A stretch of DNA of 64,000 bases from Sva-07 sp963715825 (GCA_963715825.1 CAVQSI010000041.1:372001-436000), one strand, 5' to 3'; shown: positions 23,965 through 33,822, counted from the first letter of the stretch. Notes: generated by a model not told the origin, from the sequence alone. Made by a program: numbers and translations.

Positions 23965-25043
23965 TCCCGCTCGCGGAGATCCGACGGGCCGCGGCGACGA
24001 TCGCGCGGGAGGCCGTGGTGACCCCCGTGGTGAGGTCCGACGCCCTCGATGCGCTGGTCGGCGCGACGCTGCACGGCAAGGACGAATCGCAACAGCGCGC
24101 CGGCGCGTTCAAGTTCCGTGGCGCCTACAACCGCCTGGCGTCGATCCCGATCGAGGACCGGCGGGCGGGCGTCGTTGCGGTGTCGTCGGGCAACCACGGC
24201 GCCGCCGTGGCGTGCGCTGCGCAGATTCTCGGCATCGAGGCCACGGTGCACGTGCCCGAGGACGTGGCTGCGGCCAAGCGAACGCTGATCGAGCGCTTCG
24301 GTGCCCGCATCGTGACGTTCGACCGCTCGGTGGCCGACCGGGAAGCCGGCGCACGCCGCCAGGTCGCCGACACCGGCGCCACGTTCGTGCACCCCTTCGA
24401 GGATCCCCTCGTGATGGCCGGCCAGGGCACCACGGCGTTGGAGCTGCACGACCAGGTCGGTGCGCTCGACGTGCTGCTGGTGCCGATGTCGGGTGGCGGG
24501 CTGATGGCCGGGTGCGCCTCTGCGATGCACCAGCTCGACCCGACCTGCGAGCTGATCGGCGTCGAACCGGCAGCCGCCGACGACACCCGGCGCTCGTTCG
24601 CCGCCGGCGAACCGATCCGCATCGCCCAACCCGACACGATCGCCGACGGGCTCGCCGTCACCGCTCCGGGTGCGGCGACGTTCGCGATCAACCGGCGGCT
24701 CGTGAGCGACGTGGTCACCGTCACCGACGACCAACTGGTCGAGGCGATGCGTATCACGCTCGACCTGCTCGGGCGACGTCTCGAACCGAGTGGCGTCGCC
24801 GGGATCGCCGCCGTCCTCGACGACCCCGACCGCTACCGCGGCCGTCGGGTCGGCGTCGTGCTGTCCGGTGGGAACATCGACGACGCCCGCTTCTCGACGC
24901 TCACAACGTCCACTCGACGTGGTGCAGCGAGTCCGGCAGATACACACAGAACGTCCCGGTCTGCACGTGCTGCTGCAGATGCTCGGCAACTGCCGGACTC
25001 GACTCCGCGAGACGGGCCAGCGAGTAGCGGATCGAGCGGGTGA
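23961..25043 (+). CDS. Threonine dehydratase / serine racemase-like PLP enzyme
   Basis: 360 aa as read. Fold type II PLP enzyme: the Schiff-base lysine is in GAFKFRGAYNRL, then SSGNHGAAVA, and the glycine-rich phosphate loop is MSGGGLMAG. There is no ACT regulatory domain, so it is the catabolic/racemase type. The last about 50 residues after GGNIDDARF look unrelated to the family and overlap the convergent gene by 143 bp; a shifted stop cannot be excluded. GTG 23961 overlaps the methyltransferase stop. Confidence 0.85.
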   Translation: MIPLAEIRRAAATIAREAVVTPVVRSDALDALVGATLHGKDESQQRAGAFKFRGAYNRLASIPIEDRRAGVVAVSSGNHGAAVACAAQILGIEATVHVPEDVAAAKRTLIERFGARIVTFDRSVADREAGARRQVADTGATFVHPFEDPLVMAGQGTTALELHDQVGALDVLLVPMSGGGLMAGCASAMHQLDPTCELIGVEPAAADDTRRSFAAGEPIRIAQPDTIADGLAVTAPGAATFAINRRLVSDVVTVTDDQLVEAMRITLDLLGRRLEPSGVAGIAAVLDDPDRYRGRRVGVVLSGGNIDDARFSTLTTSTRRGAASPADTHRTSRSARAAADARQLPDSTPRDGPASSGSSG

Positions 25044-26944
25044 CGCTCACCCGGGCCCGCTCGCTGACGTCGAGCACCACCCGGTCCCGGCCACCGAGTC
25101 CGGCCGCCCGGGTCAACTCCGCGACGAGGTACTCGCGATCACTTTCGGCCAGCTCGGCCCGGGCGATGTCGTTGGCGGCGCGTGCGTCGGCGATGTCCTC
25201 GTCGATGTCGTCGAGTCGCCTCCGGTAGGCCGCCTTCGCAGTGTCGTCGATGACCGGGAGCCCGCGCTCGACGGGCGCCCGGAGGTCGGCGCCGGCATCG
25301 AGGCGGGCGAGATCGGCGGCGTGGAACTCCCGGCCGGGCTCGGCGAGCAGCCGTTCGATGTGCCGGAATCCCTTGAGGTCGCGCACGACGACCGAGGAGG
25401 TGCCCCACGCGATCGTCCGCGTTCCACCGTCGGCGGAGAACACGCCGTGCGGCGCCGGGGCCGTGGCGGGGGTGGCGGCGGGGGCAGCCGGCTGCTGCAC
25501 GAGCAGGGCGTCGACGCGTTCGGCCCAGAAGTCGGCGCCGAAGGCCTCCAGCGCATCGCGAGCGGTGCGACGTTCGAAGGCGGCGTCGTCAGCACGGCCG
25601 ATCAGGTCGCACCCGGCAGCGACCACGAGCCGGGCCCGGGCGGCCTCGAACGGTGCGCCGACGATGTTCAGTTCCGCTACGGCACCGCAGGCGTCCTCGA
25701 TCGCCTGCTCGGGCGCCGCGTCGAGGAGCGCCAGGCGGGCGCGGGCGAGCAACGCATGGGCGCGCAACATCGGTGACGGGTACTGCGCCGCTGCGTCCGC
25801 CAGCGCCGCGGCCGCGTCGATCGAGCGTGACGCGGTCGGCCCGAGCGAAGGCGATCTCGGCCTGGGCGTCGAGCAACGGGGCCAACCGCAGCGGACCGAA
25901 AGGGGGACGCTCCTTGGACGGGATGTCGATGGGGTGCTCGATCGCGTGGGCGATCATCGCTGCGGCCCGATCGACCTCCCCGCGCGCCAACAACACCAGG
26001 GCCAGTCCAGGCTGCGGCGACCACGCCAGCGCGCTCGCCTCGCCGTAGGCCTCCTCGGCCCCGTCGAGGTCGCCCGCCCGCAGGCGGACGTTGCCGAGCT
26101 CGACGAGCGGCCAACCGAACTCCCGGCGCATCCAGGGTCGCAGTTCGTCGCAGGCGGCGAGCGCCTCGGCCTCGGCGAGCTCGCAGGTACCGCTGACCCG
26201 CAGCACCTCAGCACGGTGGACCCGGCACCGTCCGTTGATGCCGCCGTAGGCCGCACCGTGACGCCAGTGCTCCATCACGTCGGTCCACTGCGCAGCGAGA
26301 TCGGGCATCAGCAGCCCCTGCGCCGCACAGATGATCTCGCAGTACATCATCCCGGTCGTGAGTGGGTCGGCCGCCCCCGACATCAGCAGCGCGCCGACCT
26401 CGTCCAGCAGCTCGAGGCCGAGGTCGACGTCGCCGGCGAAGATCGTGAGCCGGGCGCAGCAGGTTCGGCCGATCACCACGGCAGGCACCACCCCGAACCG
26501 CTGCCCCAGTTCGACGGCCACGTCTGCGTGCAGACGTGCCTCGTCCATCGAGCCGCACATGAACCGCTCGTACCCGCGCACCATCGCGATGATCGCCCGC
26601 ACCGGATGATCGCCGGTTCCCTCCAGGTGGCGCTCGGCGCAGCGCAGCCAGCCGCGTACGGGCGCCATGAGGCCGGTGTCCATCATCAGGTACATCGCGA
26701 TCATCGCCGCAATGCGTCCGGCTTCGACCTCGTCACCCTGACGTACGCACAGCGAGTGCAGGTCCTCCCACGACTCCATGCATCGCTCGAAGTCTCCGGC
26801 CCCGTATGCGGCCTCGGCGCGCACTTCGAGGCACTCGGCCGAGTCGCCGGCGTCGTCGGTCAGCTCGAGCGCCCGATCCCAGTCACCGCGGCCGATGGCG
26901 GCCCTGGCGGCCTCGACGCGCACCCCCGGTGCGTCAGTGGCCAT
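24901..26944 (-). pseudogene. TPR-rich regulator-like protein, split by one frameshift
   Basis: Two frames join at about 25826-25835 (one extra base) to give about 680 aa. The N-terminal part from ATG 26944 is helical repeats (VRVEAARAAIGRGDWDRALEL, RLRAGDLDGAEEAYGEASAL). The C-terminal part (IAWGTSSVVVRDLKGFRHIE, LLAEPGREFHAADLARL, VTRSIRYSLARLAE) is a domain seen at the end of large AAA/TPR transcriptional activators in actinobacteria. No ATPase or HTH is evident. Divergent from the cupin with a palindrome between them, so it may regulate it; inference. Confidence 0.6.
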
Positions 26945-26952
26945 GTGCCATT

Positions 26953-26969
26953 GTGACACCGTTTGTCAC
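26953..26969. promoter_or_regulatory. Palindrome between divergent TPR protein and cupin genes
   Basis: GTGACA (26953-26958) and TGTCAC (26964-26969) form a perfect 6-bp inverted repeat with 5-bp spacing, 9 bp upstream of the ATG at 26944 and 58 bp upstream of the cupin ATG. Size and location suit a dimeric regulator; the binding protein is unknown. Confidence 0.4.
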
Positions 26970-27026
26970 GCCTCTCGTACATCCGGACCAAGTGGGGGAC
27001 GGATCACGGATCACAGGAGAGACAAC

Positions 27027-27410
27027 ATGCACATCACCAAGGACGACGTTCCGGTGAAGATCGACGCCCCGGGCGCCATCGCCCGGCAGTTGACCGACTT
27101 CGGCGCCGCGTTCGGCGTCATGGGGGCCGAGTACTTCTCGATGGCCAAGGGCGCCGACCTGGAGCCGTTGCTCAAGGGCCTCAGCGGCGACCTGTGTCAG
27201 GCAGCGCACTGGGGTTACGTCCTCGACGGCGCCGTCACGGTCACCTACGCGGACCGCACGACCGAGCAGTGCGCCGCCGGCGACCTGTTCCACTGGCCAG
27301 CCGGACACAGCGTGCGGGTCGACGAGGACGTCAACATGGTCCTGTTCAGCCCGCAGTCCGAGCACACCCCGGTGATCGAGCACATCCGCAAGCAACTCAC
27401 CCCGTCCTGA
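27027..27410 (+). CDS. Small cupin-fold protein
   Basis: 127 aa. A single cupin-like barrel is suggested by HWGYVLDGAVTVTYADRTTE, then GDLFHWPAGHSVRVDEDVNM and VLFSPQSEH. A strong Shine-Dalgarno (AGGAGAG) precedes ATG 27027. Two tandem GGATCAC units lie just upstream. Ligand and function unknown. Confidence 0.75.
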   Translation: MHITKDDVPVKIDAPGAIARQLTDFGAAFGVMGAEYFSMAKGADLEPLLKGLSGDLCQAAHWGYVLDGAVTVTYADRTTEQCAAGDLFHWPAGHSVRVDEDVNMVLFSPQSEHTPVIEHIRKQLTPS

Positions 27411-27430
27411 GACCGGCCGGTGAGTGCGAG

Positions 27431-27466
27431 ACGGCCGCGCCGGCAGACCACCGCCGGCGCGGCCGT
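27431..27466. terminator. Bidirectional hairpin terminator, cupin/priA
   Basis: Perfect 14-bp GC-rich stem: 27431-27444 pairs with 27453-27466, loop 8 nt. It fills the gap between convergent cupin and priA stops. No T-run follows, as is common for actinobacterial terminators. Confidence 0.7.
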
Positions 27467-29205
27467 CAGACGCGGGCGGGGTCGACCTCGACTCGCACGC
27501 GACTCCCGGGGGGACGGATCGCGGCGTTGAGGCCTGCACCGAGCGTGCTCCAGTTCGCTGCACGGACGAGGAAGCGGTCGGCACCGTCGCCGCCGACGTC
27601 CAGACCGTCGGGCAGCTGTGCGACGACATCCGCGGCACCGGCGCCCGACACGACGGCGAGCGCACCGAACGGCGGCAGACCGAGCAACTCGCGCCGGGCC
27701 CGCTCGCCTTCGAGGACCACCGACGGATCGCCCGAGACGGCAGCCCGGATCACCTCGTGGTCGGGGGCAAACGTCTGGATCATCACCTCGGGGGCGATCC
27801 GCCCGGCCCGCACCAGCAGCGCGAGCGCCTGCTCCGCCGCCCGGAACCGCGGCGCCAACATCTCGGAATCGAACTCGAGGAATGCGACGACGTCGGCCGA
27901 CCGCACCCGGTGCAGCACCGCTTCGGTACCGACGTAGACACCGGCGGGTTCCGGCGCTGCGGTGTCCGCTCCGGTGACCGACACGACCGGACGCGCAGCG
28001 GCGCCCTCGAGCTCCTCGCGCAGACGGGTGACGCCGGGGCGCAGATTGGCGAATCGACTCGCTCCGCACGCCTGACACACCGGCGGTCGCACGGCACCGC
28101 AACGACGGCACGACAGCTGCCCGTCGTCGGTGAGGCCGATGGCCGCGTCGCACTGCTCGCAGCGGATCAGGGTCCGGCACGATCGGCAGGCGAGCACGCG
28201 TGCGCGACCGGTGGTGTTGCTGACGCACACGACCGTCAGCGCGGGGTCGCGCAGTCGCTCGATCAGCGCGGACGTGACGAGCGAACGCTTCCACGGGTCC
28301 TCGTCGGTCCGGCCGACCACCGTCACCGTGGGCCACCCGGCCCGTTCGCGCGCTGCCGGGGGGTGGATCACTCCCGCCTCGCCGGCGTACTCGACGACCG
28401 AGGTCAGGGTGGGCGTCGGCGACACCAGCACGAACGGCACCCCGGCGCGCCGGCACCGCTCGACCACGACGTCGCGAGCGTGCCAGGTCGGCGTGCGTTC
28501 GTTCTGCAGCGCCTCGTCGTGTTCGTCGAGCACGACGGCAGCAGCGAGCCCGGGGCACGGCGACCACGCAGCGGTGCGGGTGCCGATCACGACATCGACG
28601 CCTCCCGCCGCGGCGGCCCAGTCGTCGGGCACGACGGCGACGGTCAATCCGGCGCGCCGCAGCCGCGTGGCGAGCAGTGCAACGACGTCGCGCTCGGGAG
28701 CCACGACCAGCGTGGGCCCGAACCCGACGGCGGCGAGCAGCGTCGGCATCACATCGACGCGGGGCGCGAGTCGCAGCACGCCCCCGCCGCTCGCCAGCAG
28801 CTCGCGGGTCGCCGGGGAGATCGGCGCCGGACGTGTCGCGCTGCGACGCTCGACGGGGAGGTCGGGTACGGCGCGCGTCGGAGACGCCGTCACCAGGAAC
28901 GGGCGGATGCGCCGTGCGGCCCAGCGGACCGAGGCCCACTCGGCCAGCTCGAACAGTTCGGGCGCCGGACCGTGGCCACTCACCTTGGCGAGGGGCTTGA
29001 GCGACTCGACGGTGCGCCCGTCGGCGGGCTCGTCCACGATCGCCGACACCCAGCCACCGATGCGGCGGCCGTGCAGTTCGACCCGCACGATCGTGCCCAC
29101 GCGCACGTGCGCGGACAGATCGGGCGGGATCAGGTAGTCGAACTGCTTGTCGAGCCCGGTGACGTCCGGGACGACTCGCGCGATGTGACGACTGGTGTCA
29201 GACAC
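27466..29205 (-). CDS. priA: Primosomal protein N' (PriA), helicase motifs degenerate
   Basis: Replication-restart protein. 579 aa, shorter than E. coli PriA (732). The N-terminal 3'-DNA-binding domain (about 1-95: GLDKQFDYLIPPDL) is clear. A full zinc-binding set CRSC, CEQC, CRRC, CQAC lies around 365-400. VVLDEHDEAL replaces the DEEH box, and the Walker A position reads FGPTLVVAPE with no G-K-T/S, so ATP hydrolysis is unlikely. Reduced PriA of this sort is usual in actinobacteria. GTG start. Confidence 0.9.
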   Translation of the reverse strand: MSDTSRHIARVVPDVTGLDKQFDYLIPPDLSAHVRVGTIVRVELHGRRIGGWVSAIVDEPADGRTVESLKPLAKVSGHGPAPELFELAEWASVRWAARRIRPFLVTASPTRAVPDLPVERRSATRPAPISPATRELLASGGGVLRLAPRVDVMPTLLAAVGFGPTLVVAPERDVVALLATRLRRAGLTVAVVPDDWAAAAGGVDVVIGTRTAAWSPCPGLAAAVVLDEHDEALQNERTPTWHARDVVVERCRRAGVPFVLVSPTPTLTSVVEYAGEAGVIHPPAARERAGWPTVTVVGRTDEDPWKRSLVTSALIERLRDPALTVVCVSNTTGRARVLACRSCRTLIRCEQCDAAIGLTDDGQLSCRRCGAVRPPVCQACGASRFANLRPGVTRLREELEGAAARPVVSVTGADTAAPEPAGVYVGTEAVLHRVRSADVVAFLEFDSEMLAPRFRAAEQALALLVRAGRIAPEVMIQTFAPDHEVIRAAVSGDPSVVLEGERARRELLGLPPFGALAVVSGAGAADVVAQLPDGLDVGGDGADRFLVRAANWSTLGAGLNAAIRPPGSRVRVEVDPARV

Positions 29206-29231
29206 CGTTCGTCACAGCGGGCAGTGGCTCG

Positions 29232-30419
29232 TCAGACGCCGACGGCGCTCTTGAAGTCGGCGAGGCGGCTCAGCTCTTCCCAGGGGAAGCCCTCGCGGCC
29301 GAAGTGGCCGTAGGCGGCCGAACGCTTGTAGATCGGACGCTTGAGGTCGAGATCGCGGACGATCGCGCCGGGGCGGAGATCGAACATCGACCGCACGGCC
29401 GCTTCGATGACAGCCGGGTCGACGTGCGAGGTCCCGAAGGTCTCGACGAGGATGCTCATCGGCTGCGCCATGCCGATGGCGTAGGCGAGCTGCACTTCGC
29501 AGCGGTCGGCGGCGCCGGAGGCGACGACGTGCTTGGCGACCCAGCGGCCGGCGTAGGCAGCGGAGCGGTCGACCTTGCTGGGGTCCTTGCCCGAGAAGGC
29601 GCCGCCACCGTGGCGACCCATGCCGCCGTAGGTGTCGACGATGATCTTGCGGCCGGTGAGGCCGGCGTCGGCGAACGGGCCACCGCGTACGAACTGCCCG
29701 GTCGGGTTGACGTAGATCTCGAAGTCGTCGTCGGCGAAGCGCTCGGGCACGACGGGCCGGATGACCTGATCGATCAGGTCGGGGCGGATCACCGTGTCAC
29801 GGTCGACGCCGTCCTGGTGCTGGGTGCTGATGAGCACCGCCTTGAGCGCCACCGGCCAGCCGTTGTGGTACTCGTAGGTGACCTGGGTCTTGCCGTCGGG
29901 GCGCAGGTACGGCACCTGACCGGACTTGCGAACCTCGGCGAGCCGCTCGGCGAGGCGGTGCGCCGTCCAGATCGGCAGCGGCATCAGGTCGTCGGTCTCG
30001 TTGCAGGCGTACCCGAACATCATGCCTTGGTCGCCGGCGCCCTGCAGGTTGAGGATGTCTTCGCCGGACTTGCCGCCGCGGACTTCCTCGGAGGTGTCGA
30101 CGCCCTGGGCGATGTCGGGGCTCTGCTCGTCGATCGAGACGATCACGCCACAGGTGTTGCCGTCGAATCCGTAGCTGGCGTTGTCGTAGCCGATGCCGTT
30201 GATGGTCTCGCGAGCGATCTTGGGAATGTCGACATAGGCCGACGTGGTGATCTCGCCGGCGATGACGCACAGACCGGTGGTCAACAGGGTTTCGCAGGCG
30301 ACGCGGCCGTCGGGATCTTCGGCGAGGATGGCGTCGAGAACCGAGTCGGAGACCTGGTCGGCCATCTTGTCCGGATGGCCTTCGGTGACGCTTTCGGAGG
30401 TGAACGTGTACGTGCTCAT
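29232..30419 (-). CDS. metK: S-adenosylmethionine synthetase
   Basis: Makes SAM from ATP and methionine. 395 aa. ESVTEGHPDKMADQVSD, GAGDQGMMFGYA and GGGAFSGKDPSKVDRSAAY are the hallmark loops. The ATG overlaps the coaBC stop (ATGA), so it is co-transcribed and has no room for its own riboswitch. Confidence 0.99.
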   Translation of the reverse strand: MSTYTFTSESVTEGHPDKMADQVSDSVLDAILAEDPDGRVACETLLTTGLCVIAGEITTSAYVDIPKIARETINGIGYDNASYGFDGNTCGVIVSIDEQSPDIAQGVDTSEEVRGGKSGEDILNLQGAGDQGMMFGYACNETDDLMPLPIWTAHRLAERLAEVRKSGQVPYLRPDGKTQVTYEYHNGWPVALKAVLISTQHQDGVDRDTVIRPDLIDQVIRPVVPERFADDDFEIYVNPTGQFVRGGPFADAGLTGRKIIVDTYGGMGRHGGGAFSGKDPSKVDRSAAYAGRWVAKHVVASGAADRCEVQLAYAIGMAQPMSILVETFGTSHVDPAVIEAAVRSMFDLRPGAIVRDLDLKRPIYKRSAAYGHFGREGFPWEELSRLADFKSAVGV

Positions 30420-31636
30420 GCAAAGTCCTGTCGATGTGGTGAGCGGATGGAACCGAGGATGTCGGTGATGGTGTCGATGACGGCCCGAGCGACATCTCGC
30501 TTCGATGCGAGGTCGATCTCGACAGGCTCCGCGTCGGGCCGCAACAGCGTAACCGCGTTTGTGTCGTGAGCGAAGCCAACCTGCGGCGCACCGACGTCGT
30601 TGGCCACGATCAGGTCGAGGTGCTTCGCGGCCAGCTTCGCCGCGGCGTTGGCGATCAGATCGTCGGTTTCGGCGGCGAAGCCGACCAGCACCTGTCCGGA
30701 GCGCTTCGCCGCACCCAGCCCGGCCAGGATGTCGGGCGTCGCCTCGAGCACGATCTCCGGTGCGCCGTCGCGCTTCTTCAGCTTGCCGTCGGCCGGCGCC
30801 TTCGGCCGGAAGTCGGCCACCGCTGCGCTCATCACGATCACATCGTGATCCGTGGCGGCGGTCGTCATCACCGCCTGCATCTGCTCGGCGGTCTCGACTT
30901 CGATCAGCCGGCATCCCGCTGGCGTCGGCAGGCTCACCGTCGACACGAGCGTGACCCTTGCGCCACGAGCAGCCGCCTCGGCCGCAACGGCATAGCCCTG
31001 TTTGCCGGAGCTCCGATTGGCGATCACCCGCACGGCATCGATCGGCTCGCGGGTGCCGCCCGCGGACACGACGACCGACACGCCGTCGAGGTCGCGTGGG
31101 CCGAGCAGCCGTTCGACCGCCGCCACGATCGTGGCCGGATCAGCGAGCCGACCAGCGCCGACGTCACCGCCGGCGAGGCGTCCCGACTCGGGCTCGACGA
31201 TGTGGACACCGCGCTCGCGCAACACGGCGACGTTCTCGATGACGCTCGGGTGCTCCCACATCTCGGTGTGCATCGCCGGGCACACGACCACCGGTGCCCG
31301 CGTGGCGATCAGCGTGTTGGTGAGCAGATCGGTCGACAGGCCCATCCGGTAGGCCGCGAGCAGGCGGGCGGTGGCCGGGGCGACCAGGATCAGGTCGGCA
31401 CCCTGGCCGATCCTGGTGTGCGGGATCGGTGTGGTGGGGTTGTCCCACAACTCGGTCTGCACCGGCTCGGACGCCAGCGCGCTGAGCGTGGTGCGCCCAA
31501 TGAAGTGCTCGGCGCCCTCGGTCATGATCGGCACCACGTGGGCGCCGGCATCGACGAGACGTCGACACACCTCGATGGCCTTGTAGGCGGCGATGCCGCC
31601 GGTGACCCCCAGCACGATGCGCTTGCCTGCGAGCAT
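30416..31636 (-). CDS. coaBC: Bifunctional CoaBC (phosphopantothenoylcysteine synthetase/decarboxylase)
   Basis: Two steps of coenzyme A synthesis. 406 aa. The N-terminal FMN-dependent CoaC half has LGVTGGIAAYKAIEVCRR and CPAMHTEMW. The C-terminal CoaB half has SAGGTREPIDAVRVIANRSS and ends in the VGFAAET/IVANDV region. ATG 31636 has GGAGGGG upstream; the longer frame start is rejected. Confidence 0.97.
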   Translation of the reverse strand: MLAGKRIVLGVTGGIAAYKAIEVCRRLVDAGAHVVPIMTEGAEHFIGRTTLSALASEPVQTELWDNPTTPIPHTRIGQGADLILVAPATARLLAAYRMGLSTDLLTNTLIATRAPVVVCPAMHTEMWEHPSVIENVAVLRERGVHIVEPESGRLAGGDVGAGRLADPATIVAAVERLLGPRDLDGVSVVVSAGGTREPIDAVRVIANRSSGKQGYAVAAEAAARGARVTLVSTVSLPTPAGCRLIEVETAEQMQAVMTTAATDHDVIVMSAAVADFRPKAPADGKLKKRDGAPEIVLEATPDILAGLGAAKRSGQVLVGFAAETDDLIANAAAKLAAKHLDLIVANDVGAPQVGFAHDTNAVTLLRPDAEPVEIDLASKRDVARAVIDTITDILGSIRSPHRQDFA

Positions 31637-31688
31637 CGACGTCCCCTCCTGCACTCGTTCGGTCGGTCGCGGACGACCGGACCGGCGA

Positions 31689-32000
31689 TCAGTCGTCGGC
31701 GGCCTCGGCGGCGTCGGCCTCGACGTCGGCTTCGACCTCGGCCACGACCTCTTCGGGCGCTTCGGTCCAGACGATCTTGTGGTCGGAGATCTCCTCGAAG
31801 GCGATCGACAGCGGCTTGCGCGCCACGGACGAGACCTGCGGCGGGATCATGTGTCCGAGGCCGTCACCGAGTTGGTTGAAGTACGAGTTGATGTTGCGAG
31901 CGCGCCGGGCGGCCAACGTGACCAGGGTGAACTTGGAATCGACCGTCCCGAGAAGACTCTCGATGGGCGGATTGATCATCGTGTCGTGGTCGAGCGCCAT
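31689..32000 (-). CDS. rpoZ: RNA polymerase omega subunit
   Basis: 103 aa. INPPIESLLGTVDSKFTLVTLAARRARNIN (cut) holds the conserved helix contacting beta-prime, and RKPLSIAFEEI is the conserved second block. A variable acidic, Ala/Glu/Asp tail follows. ATG 32000 is 9 nt after a TAGGGT box; GTG/ATG upstream at 32009 would add three residues. Confidence 0.95.
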   Translation of the reverse strand: MALDHDTMINPPIESLLGTVDSKFTLVTLAARRARNINSYFNQLGDGLGHMIPPQVSSVARKPLSIAFEEISDHKIVWTEAPEEVVAEVEADVEADAAEAADD

Positions 32001-32009
32001 AAGGGCCAC

Positions 32010-32015
32010 ACCCTA
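32010..32015 (-). promoter_or_regulatory. -10-like box TAGGGT upstream of rpoZ
   Basis: Minus-strand TAGGGT ends 9 nt before ATG 32000, and the sequence GGTAGGGT is the same as at 18359-18366. It overlaps the gmk stop region, giving rpoZ-coaBC-metK a possible internal promoter. Confidence 0.4.
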
Positions 32016-32549
32016 CCGGGCTCGAGCCGATTCGATGATCTGCAACATCTCCTCGATCGTGTCGTCGAGATCGTCGTTGACGACGATGTGATCGGCGAGG
32101 GCCCGCCCGATCGGCTCTTCGACCTCGGCCTTCTTCAGTCGGGCGAGCACTTTGTCGCCCGGATCGCCGCGTCCGCGCAGGCGACGCTCCTGTTCGGCGC
32201 GCGACGGCGGCACCACGAACAGCAGCAGGGCGTCCGGGAAGATCTGCTTGACCTGCTGGGCCCCGTCGACCTCGATCTCGAGCACGATGTCCTGATCGCT
32301 GCCCGGTTCCGGGAGCGGGCTGCCGTAGTAGTTGCCCAGGAACTCGGTCCACTCGATGAACCCACCGCCGGCGATGTGGCGTTCGAACGTGGCCGTGTCG
32401 GTGAACACGTACGCATCGGGCTCCTCGGACGGTCGTCGTTCACGGGTCGTCCACGACCGGCTGAGCCACAGTCGGTCGTCTCGCTTGACGAGCGCGTCGA
32501 CGATCGTTCCCTTGCCGACCCCGCCGGGGCCCGAGACGACGATGATCAA
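32013..32549 (-). CDS. gmk: Guanylate kinase
   Basis: GMP to GDP. 178 aa from TTG 32549, the only start that gives the family N-terminus (LIIVVSGPGGVGKGT, the P-loop; Ser is Gly in GPGGVGKG). SRSWTTRERRPSE is the GMP-binding region and RLRGRGDPGDKVLARLKKA the lid. It follows mihF by 13 bp, as in mycobacteria. Confidence 0.96.
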   Translation of the reverse strand: MIIVVSGPGGVGKGTIVDALVKRDDRLWLSRSWTTRERRPSEEPDAYVFTDTATFERHIAGGGFIEWTEFLGNYYGSPLPEPGSDQDIVLEIEVDGAQQVKQIFPDALLLFVVPPSRAEQERRLRGRGDPGDKVLARLKKAEVEEPIGRALADHIVVNDDLDDTIEEMLQIIESARAR

Positions 32550-32562
32550 CGTTCCGGCCCGG

Positions 32563-32871
32563 TCAGCCGAGGAGTTCGAGGAGTTTCGACTTCTGCTGGG
32601 CGCCGAGGCCCTGGACGCGCCGGTTGTCGGCGATCTCGATGTCGTCCATGATCCTGCGGGCCTTGACCTTGCCGACGCCGGGCAGCGATTCGAGCAGGGA
32701 CACCACCTTGAGCTTGCCGACGTTGACGTCGGTCGATGCCAGCGCATCGGCGAGTGACATCGATCCCATCTTCAGACGTGCCTTGATCTCGGCTCGGGCG
32801 GCGCGGGCTTCAGCGGCCTTGGCGAGTGCCGCCGTGCGCTGCTCGGGGGTCAGCTGTGGAGGTGTAGCCAT
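32563..32871 (-). CDS. mihF: Integration host factor, actinobacterial type (mIHF)
   Basis: Small nucleoid protein specific to actinobacteria. 102 aa from ATG 32871. The helix-two-turn-helix DNA-binding part is LPGVGKVKARRIMDDIEIAD followed by RRVQGLGAQQKSKLLEL. The 5' end has a helical Ala/Arg/Glu-rich segment. TAGCTT lies 7 nt upstream of the ATG. Confidence 0.96.
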   Translation of the reverse strand: MATPPQLTPEQRTAALAKAAEARAARAEIKARLKMGSMSLADALASTDVNVGKLKVVSLLESLPGVGKVKARRIMDDIEIADNRRVQGLGAQQKSKLLELLG

Positions 32872-32878
32872 GCAGGTC

Positions 32879-32884
32879 AAGCTA
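32879..32884 (-). promoter_or_regulatory. -10-like box TAGCTT, leaderless mihF
   Basis: TAGCTT (minus strand) ends 7 nt before ATG 32871, in the 55-bp gap after pyrD. It gives mihF-gmk a promoter separate from the pyr operon. Confidence 0.45.
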
Positions 32885-32926
32885 TCGCGGCCCGAACGAC
32901 CGACCGCGGCATCCGACGATCAGTGG

Positions 32927-33822
32927 TCAGGCGATGTCGTCGAAGCTCGCGTATCCGTGTTCGTCGGCCCAAGCGATCAGATCGCGCTGGACGACACCTG
33001 CCGCCGCCGGATCGGCGAAGGAAGCGGTACCGACCTGCACGGCGCTCGCTCCGGCGAGGAACATCTCCACCGCATCCCAGGCACTGGCAACCCCACCGAC
33101 GCCGATGATCGGGAGGTCGGGATGCGCGGCGTGGACGTCGTGGACCGCGCGGACCGCCACCGGGTGGATCGCACGCCCGGACAGACCGCCTCCGCCGGCG
33201 CCGAGCGTCGGGCGCAGCGTGTTCGGGTCGTAGCCGAGGCCGAGCAGCGTGTTGATGCAGGTGACCGCCTCGGCGCCGGCGTCGTGGACGGCGCCCGCGA
33301 CGTCGATGATCCGGTCGGTGTTCGCGCTCAGCTTCGCCCATCGGGGCCGACCGCAACGCTCGGTCGCCGCCATGACCTCGGCCGACAGCGCGGCGTCGTG
33401 CGCGAAGATCGAGCCCCGGCCCTCGAGGTTCGGGCACGACAGGTTCACCTCGACAGCCACCACCTGCTCGGGAGCATCGGCCAGCAGCGCTGCGGCAGCC
33501 GCGTAGTCGTCGACGCTGCGACCCCAGATGCTCGCCACCACGGTGGCACCGGCGGCGATCAGGTCGCCGACCACATGATCGAGCCAGTACTGCACGCCGG
33601 GGCCCTGCAGGCCGACGGCGTTCATCATCCCCTGCGGCGTCGGGTGCAGCCGCGGAGGCGGGTTGCCCGGCCAGTCGTAGGCAGCGAGCGACTTGGTGAC
33701 CACCGCACCCAGCGATGCGAGGTCGAGGTGGCCGCCGAGTTCGGCGCCGTACCCCGCGGTGCCCGAGGCGGTCATGACCGGAGCGGCCAACTCGACCGAA
33801 CCGACGTGCACCCGGGTGTCGA

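Noticed and set aside
24901..25043. C-terminal tail of the threonine-dehydratase-like enzyme as a real extra domain
   Set aside because: It is low-complexity Ser/Thr/Arg/Ala and lies antisense to the conserved end of the TPR protein; more likely read-through of a lost stop or simple overlap.
27424..29313. Very long rightward ORF (about 629 codons)
   Set aside because: Antisense to priA; rich in Arg, Gly, His and Asp with no domain. The priA zinc motifs on the other strand settle it.
30420..31700. SAM riboswitch before metK
   Set aside because: metK overlaps coaBC by 4 bp, so there is no untranslated leader, and no riboswitch-like structure is visible before coaBC.
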